Of a stretch of DNA of 5,079 nucleotides, positions 1-5,079 are shown in pieces. The position numbers and the translations under genes are program-made. The notes under the pieces are model-generated. The model did no database searches. It was not told where the DNA came from and was given only the letters and a program-made list of their open reading frames with translations. This stretch comes from Verrucomicrobiales bacterium (GTDB taxonomy: Bacteria; Verrucomicrobiota; Verrucomicrobiia; Limisphaerales; SXQI01). Positions within the stretch are counted from its first letter, which is position 1. Each line of letters starts with the position of its first letter. The stretch spans positions 1 to 5,079 of the forward strand of contig JAQGOX010000475.1 in the NCBI GenBank assembly GCA_028293365.1, written 5' to 3'.

Positions 1-794
1 CGATTAAAGAATTGTTGCGCGCGCCCTCCCCCATTTTGATTTTGCTGTGTAACTGGGGGCGCAAAGAGATCTTTGACCGCGGAGGCCAACTCTTTGGCGT
101 CGGCATATTTGAGGGGAAAAACTCGAATACTCGAAATACTGGAGATGGAAGTGTCCAACGCTTTAACGATCTCCACCATTCTGCGGATATGCGCCTGGGT
201 ATCGGTGATTACAAGGGCGTTCCCGCTTTCGTTTGCGGTCAGATTTGCTTCGGATGGAAGCAGCGGCTGCAAGTCCTTTGTCATTTGCGCGGCGTTGGCA
301 AAGCGCACCGGGACAATCTGTGTTACCATTTCGTCGTTTTTCGGGATCAACGCTGGATTATTTCCGCTCTTGACCGGCAAATCACGAGTCTTGGCCTCAT
401 CCCGTTTCACGATCGTTAAAACATTCTCATTGCGGACCGCAGCGTAGCCATTCTTCTTGAGCATGGAATTCAGCAGGTCCACCGCTTCCTGCTTGCTGAC
501 AGGCCGATTGCTCCAAACATCCACTTTCCCCTCGACTTTGGTATCGAGCACAATGATGAAACCGGCGGCTTCACTCAGATAGTTCAAGACCATATCGAGC
601 GGTGCATTGCGGAAATTCAAATGCAGTTCCTTATCGCCTCCGGTTGGTGAATTAGTAGCCGCGTTGCTGTTTAATGCCTCCGCCGAATTCTCTGGCCCGG
701 ACTTTTGCGAGGAATTGTTTGTTTGAGCGCCAGCCGCGTCGATCAACCCGGCCGCAAGCATCACTGCCAGGGAGTATTGTTTTAAGGTTTTCAT
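1..794 (-). CDS. gspD: Type II secretion system secretin GspD, N-terminal part (cut by the window's left edge)
   Basis: The frame stays open for 264 codons from ATG at 794 to the window edge. The product should be the outer-membrane secretin, the multimeric pore through which substrates or the pseudopilus act. Residues 1-23 look like a signal peptide: Lys at 2 and 5, a hydrophobic core, and a likely cut after AGA before Gln24. A Ser/Asn/Thr-rich spacer (24-55) follows. Next comes an N0/STN domain (about 57-132, with LNFRNAPLDMVLNYL and GKVDVWSNRPVS), an N1 domain (about 157-214, with VPVRFANAAQM and ANESGNALVITDT), and the start of N2 (from about 223, RVFPLKYADAKELA). The C-terminal beta-barrel domain lies beyond the edge. 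No AMIN domain precedes N0, which favours GspD over PilQ. The start overlaps the stop of the upstream gene (ATGA) and has an AGGA site about nine bases upstream. The family is clear; the exact subtype (T2SS or other secretin) is inferred from the neighbours. Confidence 0.9.
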   Translation of the reverse strand, partial: MKTLKQYSLAVMLAAGLIDAAGAQTNNSSQKSGPENSAEALNSNAATNSPTGGDKELHLNFRNAPLDMVLNYLSEAAGFIIVLDTKVEGKVDVWSNRPVSKQEAVDLLNSMLKKNGYAAVRNENVLTIVKRDEAKTRDLPVKSGNNPALIPKNDEMVTQIVPVRFANAAQMTKDLQPLLPSEANLTANESGNALVITDTQAHIRRMVEIVKALDTSISSISSIRVFPLKYADAKELASAVKDLFAPPVTQQNQNGGGRAQQFFN

Positions 795-1546
795 TTGTTC
801 ATTTCCTGTTCGCGCTGTTGCATGAGCCGTTTCAGAATATCGCTCTCAGCGCCGCTGGATGGCTCATTTTTATTGTTGTTGGTCGTGGCGGATGCGCCGC
901 TGGAATAAGAATCAGTTTGGTCGGAGATCTGCCATTCACCTTGATCCTGCCGGCGCATTTGCGCCCCCATTTTCAAATCGATCCCTTTGCCTTTGGATTC
1001 GAATTTTACCGCACTGGTATCGATCTGCGCGATTTTTAATCCTCCAATCGAATCATCCACTTTAAGAACTTTCTGAAAATCAGAACTACTGCCATCGAAG
1101 AATGCGAACTGGCCTTTGTCCGAGCTCAGCGTCCCTACGAGGGAGAATGAATCGATTTTAATCGGTTTCGGAATTTCCCTGACCGGACTTCTTCCCGAGG
1201 AACGTGGGCTGCGGTTCGCGTTAAAGATATTACGATCAGCAATAATCTTGAAAGAGGCCAGATCCTGACCGGCGAACTCATTGGTTTTTTCCGCGGCTGA
1301 TTCTCTGGCCGGCTCTTTGATCACAACGTTGGCGATATCGTCGGAATTGGTACCTGTTGAAACGGCGGGCAGGTTTGTAAGCGTGGTAGAAATGCCATTC
1401 GTTAGTTCGTTTGTTTCCGCGCCGATCAACTGAATATTCAACAGTGCGGCCGGCAGCATCGTGATCAGAGCTAAACAGAACATGCACATCGAGCATCCCA
1501 CTCGATTCATGGCTTTTTTGCGTAGAATTGTGCGGTTGCGATTCAT
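791..1546 (-). CDS. GspC/PilP-like inner-membrane linker protein with HR-type core
   Basis: The product is a 251-residue protein in the place where PilP or GspC would connect the inner-membrane platform to the secretin. A basic N-terminus (Arg/Lys at 3, 5, 9-11, 15) precedes one hydrophobic stretch (about 21-41), which is either an anchor or a signal peptide. A Thr/Asn-rich linker follows to about 95. The motif FKIIADRNIFN (99-109) resembles the segment before the HR domain in GspC. Residues 129-196 (SFSLVGTL, AFFDGSS, VLKVDDSIGGLKIAQI, IDLKMG) fit the small beta-rich HR/PilP fold. No PDZ domain follows, unlike in many proteobacterial GspC proteins. Instead there is a Ser/Asn/Thr-rich tail (about 211-232) and a charged, probably helical end (234-251). 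The start at 1546 is chosen because it gives an ATGA overlap with the upstream gene, although no good ribosome site precedes it; ATG at 1510 is an alternative. The gene lies directly before the secretin gene, which supports the role. The similarity is remote. Confidence 0.65.
   Translation of the reverse strand: MNRNRTILRKKAMNRVGCSMCMFCLALITMLPAALLNIQLIGAETNELTNGISTTLTNLPAVSTGTNSDDIANVVIKEPARESAAEKTNEFAGQDLASFKIIADRNIFNANRSPRSSGRSPVREIPKPIKIDSFSLVGTLSSDKGQFAFFDGSSSDFQKVLKVDDSIGGLKIAQIDTSAVKFESKGKGIDLKMGAQMRRQDQGEWQISDQTDSYSSGASATTNNNKNEPSSGAESDILKRLMQQREQEMNK
804..807 (-). promoter_or_regulatory. Ribosome binding site of the secretin gene
   Basis: AGGA on the minus strand lies about nine bases before ATG at 794, inside the end of the GspC-like gene. 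It supports the start that gives a clean signal peptide. Confidence 0.5.
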
Positions 1547-2076
1547 TGCTCAGCCGGGTTCAAAAGGAGGCCGCTCACCAAAAGTCCAAGCGTAAATTGC
1601 TGCCCATTGTTATCGCGCGCGGCGATTTCCACCGCGTCGACTTTCACAGCCATTGGATCCTTTTCGACCGCGTAGAGGAAGCGAGTAAGGGCTTGCAAGT
1701 CTCCAGTCGCGTCGAATCGGCATTCGTACGTCATATAGTCATCATTGTTCCGCTTCCATTGGGGTTTCGTCGAGGTAATGCTGATCTGACTGTCGCGCTC
1801 CCAACGTGCGCTCGCCCGAAAAAACTGGGCTTCAGCCACCGAAGCAACATTCGGGAGAGTGTTAGTGCGCATCGCCTCCCATCGAGTACGAATGGAGTGA
1901 TCGCGATCCAACAGGCTGGTTCCCTTTTCGATGGAATTGCGCAATTCAGCTATGCGCGCGGAGCGCGCCTTCCAGCTTGCGGTTAGAGGGCCCAGTATGA
2001 GTTTATCTCCGCCCCACAGGGCCACCACCACGCTGGTCAAAATCAGTAAAAATTGCTGGCGATTTTTGATGTTCAT
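1543..2076 (-). CDS. GspM/PilO-like inner-membrane assembly platform protein
   Basis: This 177-residue bitopic protein matches the usual size and plan of GspM and PilO. It has a short basic cytoplasmic N-terminus, one membrane helix (about 9-22, LLILTSVVVALW), a probable coiled coil (about 32-60) and a periplasmic alpha/beta domain (about 95-172). The periplasmic part has the PilO-like pattern of a strand (ISITSTKPQW), a second strand (YECRFDATGD), a helix (LQALTRFLYAVEKD) and further strands (MAVKVDAVEIAAR, FTLGLLVSGLLL). In the T2SS it would pair with the GspL-type protein encoded just upstream and help hold GspF and GspE. The start at 2076 overlaps the previous stop as ATGA and follows a strong purine-rich ribosome site. 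A longer in-frame start at 2094 would add only six residues and would place that site inside the gene. GspM and PilO are very divergent families, so the call rests on topology, fold pattern and position. Confidence 0.72.
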   Translation of the reverse strand: MNIKNRQQFLLILTSVVVALWGGDKLILGPLTASWKARSARIAELRNSIEKGTSLLDRDHSIRTRWEAMRTNTLPNVASVAEAQFFRASARWERDSQISITSTKPQWKRNNDDYMTYECRFDATGDLQALTRFLYAVEKDPMAVKVDAVEIAARDNNGQQFTLGLLVSGLLLNPAEQ

Positions 2077-3497
2077 TGCTGGCTCTCCCCCCACTGAAAA
2101 TTGAAAGTAAATTGTAATGGGTTATTGCCGCGGAGTTGATCCAATTTCACATCATGAATTTCCGGCAGTGAGCTAAGCTTATTGAGTGCTTTAAAAACGC
2201 TCTGATTATCATGCGCGGTCCCGGTGCAGGTAACGGCGCCGAGCTCGCGAACTTCAAGCGTTTTCGCGGTAACAGTTCCATCCGTTGGAAAAGCCTCGGT
2301 CAAGCGACGCAAAATATTCAAACTCGGTAATGATTCGTCGAACCACGGGCGAAATTTTCGTATCTGCTGCTGTATATCATCCAGTTCCGCAACCCGTGGA
2401 GAGAGAGCGGCCCACTTAGTGCGCAGTCCGGATAGTTGCCATTGTTGGAACATAAAAAGACTTGTCACCAATAAAGCGACGACCGCCGCGCTCACGCTGG
2501 CCCAAAGCAATTTTCGAGAGGAATAACGCGATGTAAATTGCTGCCAATGATTGATTTTCGGGGGAAGAAACTCGAATCCAGAGCTTTGACCCGTCAGCGT
2601 CCGGGCGGCCAAACTCAGGGCAGACGATACGACTGCTCCCGAGTCGATCTGAACATCAAGGTCGGCCGAGGAATAGCTCTGCACCTGTTCGACTCTAAGA
2701 CCCATGCCGGAAAACCGCGTACGGGCGTCTTCCGCAAGCTGCTGAGCCAACTTCGGATTTCCAAAAATCCGAACGGCGCGAACCGCATCGCGCACCGAAG
2801 CGGGCAATTGCCCCAATGTGATCCGGCTCTCCCGCGCAATAACGTCGGAATAAAGAATTCTTTGACCTGCTTCAGTCTCGACAGTTTCTTCCAGCAGGCG
2901 AAGAGCCGCAATGCCCCCGTTACATAGCACTTCGAGAGCCACAGCTTTTTCGCCCACATCCAATGCGAGGACTCCACCTGCACCCCCCGTGGCGTTTTGG
3001 AGAGCCGCAATTCCCACGGCGAATGTCACCGGCTTCAGCCGCGCCGCGTTCAAGGCTTTTTCGAGCCGTAGGATGTGGTCTTTGGGAACCGCTGCCTGAG
3101 TGGCATACTGTTCACCCGCAGCAGTGCGATATCTCGAACTGGAGATCAAGAGCGATTCAAGACCGTATGGGAAGCCCCGTTCTGCCTCGATTTGCAGAAA
3201 GCTTTGCACATCGCCTTCAGCTAAATCAGGCAATTTGGTACTGATAGTCAGCACCCAATTAAGCGGCACGTTTACCGCCACCCGGCGTTCCCTAATACCA
3301 GCCGCCTCGAGATGATTACGGATCTCGCGTCCCACCAATTCGGGATCGTTGGTGAGAGGGTCCAGAGCGAGGGTGGCAGTGATATTCTTTTGCGCGATTA
3401 CGCCTCCATTTTTTCGGCGCACGAGCACGCCTTCGAGACGATTGCCATCGAATGTCAACCCAAGCAGTGAGGAGGGAGGTTTTCTGGAAAGTTTCAT
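2073..3497 (-). CDS. pilM: PilM-PilN fusion (GspL-type) assembly protein
   Basis: The product has 474 residues. Residues 1 to about 305 form a PilM-like actin fold: a first beta-hairpin (LLGLTFDGNRLEGVLVRR, 11-28), the VAVNVPLNWVLTISTKLPDL segment (73-92), the helix around 96-107 with IEAERGFPY, and the second phosphate-type loop VLALDVGEKAVALEVL (176-191). A link with FEFLPPK (308-314), which recalls the start of PilN, leads to one membrane helix (about 330-350). A coiled coil (about 355-383) and a ferredoxin-like periplasmic domain (about 390-468) of the PilN or GspL type follow. One chain therefore does what PilM and PilN do separately in type IV pili, as GspL does in T2SS. It would sit in the inner membrane and bind GspE in the cytoplasm and GspM in the periplasm. 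The first phosphate loop lacks the usual Asp. An AGGA site lies about nine bases upstream of the start, which overlaps the gspK stop as ATGA. Confidence 0.85.
   Translation of the reverse strand: MKLSRKPPSSLLGLTFDGNRLEGVLVRRKNGGVIAQKNITATLALDPLTNDPELVGREIRNHLEAAGIRERRVAVNVPLNWVLTISTKLPDLAEGDVQSFLQIEAERGFPYGLESLLISSSRYRTAAGEQYATQAAVPKDHILRLEKALNAARLKPVTFAVGIAALQNATGGAGGVLALDVGEKAVALEVLCNGGIAALRLLEETVETEAGQRILYSDVIARESRITLGQLPASVRDAVRAVRIFGNPKLAQQLAEDARTRFSGMGLRVEQVQSYSSADLDVQIDSGAVVSSALSLAARTLTGQSSGFEFLPPKINHWQQFTSRYSSRKLLWASVSAAVVALLVTSLFMFQQWQLSGLRTKWAALSPRVAELDDIQQQIRKFRPWFDESLPSLNILRRLTEAFPTDGTVTAKTLEVRELGAVTCTGTAHDNQSVFKALNKLSSLPEIHDVKLDQLRGNNPLQFTFNFQWGESQQ
2083..2092 (-). promoter_or_regulatory. 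Ribosome binding site of the gspM/pilO-like gene
   Basis: On the minus strand the purine run GGGGGGAGAG lies six bases before ATG at 2076. It lies inside the end of the pilM-like gene. It decides the start, because the alternative ATG at 2094 lies upstream of it and has no site of its own at the right distance. Confidence 0.6.
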
Positions 3498-4858
3498 CTT
3501 CGTTTGTCCTGCAGCGCGAGCAATTGCTGGTGCACATCTCTACCCAAAGCCCACCCGAGGTCGCTCAGGTCCTTGCGTGAGATAATCTTTGCAACGCCAT
3601 CGGAAAGGTCGAAAACAAAGCGAACCCGCCGGTAACCACGCCCGTAATGGCCGACTGCCGCAATGTCGGCGCTAAATTGGTAGCTCAGGCCGGTCAGATA
3701 AGGACCCGCCTGAATCGCGGCATTCCGATCGAGTACCTGCGAAACCCAGCCGAGTGAGGTCAGGTTGCCGGCATTCGATTGACGATAGGCCACCAAAGAG
3801 GGCGCATTGGTTGTGCCGATGCCGGGGATGCACGCCAAAACCGCCGCGGCGGCACTGTTGACGTTCACCAAGCCCTCCAGGGTGGCGCCTCGCACTTCGC
3901 TTTCGAGCATGGTGAACTCTTCCGGTTTCATTCCAGACTCAACGTAAAACTCAAGGACGCTGCGAATCGGTTGCGCGGCCGGAATCGCATTCAGAATCTC
4001 CTGTGCTCGGCTCGCGGTAAATTTATCCGCAAACAACAAGGCGAGCTGCTGTCGATTGGTTGCACTCGTGTCGGTAACGTTGATTCGCGGCAGGCCATTG
4101 GTGCGATTAACCGGCTCGCGGGTATAAACGGTCAGATATTCAAATAGGCCTGCATCCAGGTGTCCATCGTGATTGTCCCACGGTAGCGAAACGTCCCCGT
4201 CGTTTTCATTCACATCCAGCACACCGTTTAAATTTGCATCTTCACCATAGAGCGCTTCCAGGTCGGCTCCAAATACCAGGCGCAGCTCATCGACGCTTTC
4301 GAACGAGGCATTTTTGCAGGCGTAGGGAGGTTTGAGCCGCATGTACGTTTCATTCTCCGCGCCACCGATCGTTACGTCACTGTTGGTATCCCGCCAGTCA
4401 ACTATCGCGGCTGCGAACTCTGGAGTAATCAATGGAAGAAATTGCAGATTGGTATAATCGACAGTGTTGAGATTGAGCTTGGACGCTTCATCCACCAATC
4501 CAAAGGAAGGCGACCCCGCGACGGCCCGGGTGACTTGGTCAGTACGACCGATAAACCAACAAGTGGCATCACCGATGACCAGCGATTCAGCCTGATAAGT
4601 GCCAGCCTGCGGAATAACGCCAGGCTGCTGCTGTTGCTGGAGCGTGAGGATATAGCCGACATAGCGGGCAGCACCATCGATTGCCTGATCGGCTTCCAAC
4701 CCCGCCACGCGATTATCAGCAGATCGCAATTCAAACCCCATGGAATGAGCGAAGTAAAGGGCCACACTGACCAGACCGAACGCAATCCAGAGCACAATGA
4801 TCAATACCGAAGCACGGCGCGAAATGCACGACTGAGATTTAAACGCGCACAGTTTCAT
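3494..4858 (-). CDS. gspK: GspK-like minor pseudopilin (pseudopilus tip)
   Basis: The product has 454 residues, longer than the roughly 300-340 of proteobacterial GspK. It begins with a short basic leader ending SRRA (13-16), then a pilin-like helix SVLIIVLWIAFGLVSVALYF (17-36). A prepilin peptidase cut after Ala16 would leave Ile, not Glu, at position 5 of the mature protein; loss of Glu5 is typical of GspK. The T2SSK region follows: FGLVDEASKLNLNTV (119-133), a DWRD...GGAE...TY block (154-172), and FESVDELRLVFG (186-197). Residues 207-218 form a textbook EF-hand-like loop, with an acidic stretch up to about 235. A helix-hairpin-helix-like block, GLVNVNSAAAAVLACIPGIG (329-348), matches the SAM-like domain of GspK. 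The start at 4858 is preferred over in-frame ATG codons upstream because it gives the prepilin leader and an ATGA overlap with gspJ. The role, capping the pseudopilus with GspI and GspJ, is known for the family. Confidence 0.9.
   Translation of the reverse strand: MKLCAFKSQSCISRRASVLIIVLWIAFGLVSVALYFAHSMGFELRSADNRVAGLEADQAIDGAARYVGYILTLQQQQQPGVIPQAGTYQAESLVIGDATCWFIGRTDQVTRAVAGSPSFGLVDEASKLNLNTVDYTNLQFLPLITPEFAAAIVDWRDTNSDVTIGGAENETYMRLKPPYACKNASFESVDELRLVFGADLEALYGEDANLNGVLDVNENDGDVSLPWDNHDGHLDAGLFEYLTVYTREPVNRTNGLPRINVTDTSATNRQQLALLFADKFTASRAQEILNAIPAAQPIRSVLEFYVESGMKPEEFTMLESEVRGATLEGLVNVNSAAAAVLACIPGIGTTNAPSLVAYRQSNAGNLTSLGWVSQVLDRNAAIQAGPYLTGLSYQFSADIAAVGHYGRGYRRVRFVFDLSDGVAKIISRKDLSDLGWALGRDVHQQLLALQDKRR
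3507..3510 (-). promoter_or_regulatory. Ribosome binding site of the pilM/gspL-like gene
   Basis: AGGA on the minus strand sits about nine bases before ATG at 3497, within the last codons of gspK. It supports the ATGA-overlapping start. Confidence 0.5.
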
Positions 4859-5079
4859 TGAGAAGCCAGGGTGGTTGCGTTGGTAGCGGTCGTGTTGGTC
4901 GGAGCCTGAAGAAGGATCGGCACCGTCACCTGGAGGGAAATATTGGTGCGCCGGTCGAAATCCGGCGCAAAATCCACTACGATCCTTATCCCTTTGGGCA
5001 ACGTCGAAGTCTCCGTGGTCGAATCCCAGTAATTGCGCCATTGGATTCCGTCATAAAACATTAATTGAACCTGGCGGGC
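4855..5079 (-). CDS. gspJ: GspJ-like minor pseudopilin, C-terminal end (cut by the window's right edge)
   Basis: The frame is open from the right edge to a TGA at 4857-4855, giving the last 74 residues. The piece begins ARQVQLMFYDGIQWRNYWDS and continues to LPKGIRIVVDF. This is the GspJ signature: a strand that ends in a Tyr-Asp-Gly turn, then a Trp-containing segment, then a strand starting Leu-Pro-Lys. It closes with a strand ISLQVTVPILL and a Thr/Asn-rich tail. The internal Met at 5061 is not a likely start, because the frame runs on upstream with matching pseudopilin sequence. GspJ is a minor pseudopilin that forms the tip complex with GspI and GspK, and gspK follows at once with an ATGA overlap, as in classical gsp operons. 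Only the C-terminus is seen, so the N-terminal prepilin helix cannot be checked; the call rests on the motif and the neighbour. Confidence 0.78.
   Translation of the reverse strand, partial: ARQVQLMFYDGIQWRNYWDSTTETSTLPKGIRIVVDFAPDFDRRTNISLQVTVPILLQAPTNTTATNATTLASQ

Noticed and set aside
124..143. Short direct repeat (CGAGTATT twice) in the secretin gene
   Set aside because: It simply encodes the Ser-Ile-Ser linker between N1 and N2. Two short copies are no evidence of a regulatory element.
12..447. Two overlapping plus-strand open frames at 12-419 and 73-447
   Set aside because: They lie antisense to the secretin gene, whose minus-strand frame is unbroken and shows clear N0 and N1 domains. 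Their translations show no domain or signal.
1493..1501. Possible lipobox (Val-Gly-Cys, residues 16-18) at the GspC-like N-terminus, as PilP is a lipoprotein
   Set aside because: The Cys precedes, and does not follow, the hydrophobic stretch, so it does not form a lipoprotein signal.
1528..1986. Plus-strand open frame of 152 codons
   Set aside because: It is antisense to the GspM/PilO-like gene, which has the expected topology and junctions. The translation is rich in Arg, Ser and His with no recognisable motif.
2077..2094. Longer start for the GspM/PilO-like gene at 2094
   Set aside because: The strong purine-rich ribosome site lies downstream of this ATG and just before 2076, which also forms the ATGA overlap.
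4625..4639. Run of five Gln codons (CAG/CAA) in gspK as a possible phase-variable repeat
   Set aside because: It is short, mixed in codon, and a trinucleotide unit would not shift the frame. It is probably a simple loop extension.
4859..5041. N-terminal extension of gspK to ATG at 5041
   Set aside because: It would overlap the gspJ frame by over 180 bases, and its translation is not leader-like. The start at 4858 gives a proper prepilin leader and an ATGA junction.
1..5079. A wholly new system such as a defence island, CRISPR array or mobile element
   Set aside because: All bases are accounted for by six T2SS/type IV filament genes. No repeats, integrase, transposase, nuclease or toxin motifs are seen on either strand.

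Overview
The window is one gene-dense stretch read entirely on the minus strand. It is the middle of an operon for a type II secretion system (T2SS) or a closely related type IV filament machine. In transcription order, from high to low coordinates, it holds: the C-terminus of a GspJ-like minor pseudopilin (cut by the right edge); a long GspK-like tip pseudopilin; a 474-residue fusion of a PilM-like actin fold with a PilN-like membrane and periplasmic part, which is the GspL architecture; a small GspM/PilO-like membrane protein; a GspC/PilP-like protein with a homology-region (HR) core; and the N-terminal half of a GspD secretin (cut by the left edge). No intergenic DNA, RNA gene, mobile element, CRISPR array, promoter or terminator is visible.

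Two structural points stand out. First, all five gene junctions are the same four-base ATGA overlap, with the start codon of the next gene overlapping the stop codon of the previous one, which suggests tight translational coupling. Second, the order is J-K-[PilM+PilN]-O/M-P/C-Q/D. The first part follows the canonical gsp order (J-K-L-M). The second part follows the pilMNOPQ order of type IV pilus clusters, because C and D come last and not first as in the classical gspC-to-N operon.

Together the products would form the envelope-spanning part of the machine. GspJ and GspK sit at the tip of the pseudopilus. The PilM/GspL fusion and GspM form the inner-membrane assembly platform. The GspC-like protein bridges to the outer membrane, and the secretin is the outer-membrane pore. 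The ATPase (GspE), the polytopic platform protein (GspF) and the major pseudopilin (GspG) are not in the window and would be expected nearby or elsewhere.

The organism is a diderm bacterium of moderate GC content. The Thr/Asn-rich linkers, the DWRD...GAE...Y form of GspK, the secretin style and the non-proteobacterial order suggest Verrucomicrobiota (Pedosphaera/Limisphaerales-like) or another member of the PVC group. This is inference from remembered family resemblance, not a search result.
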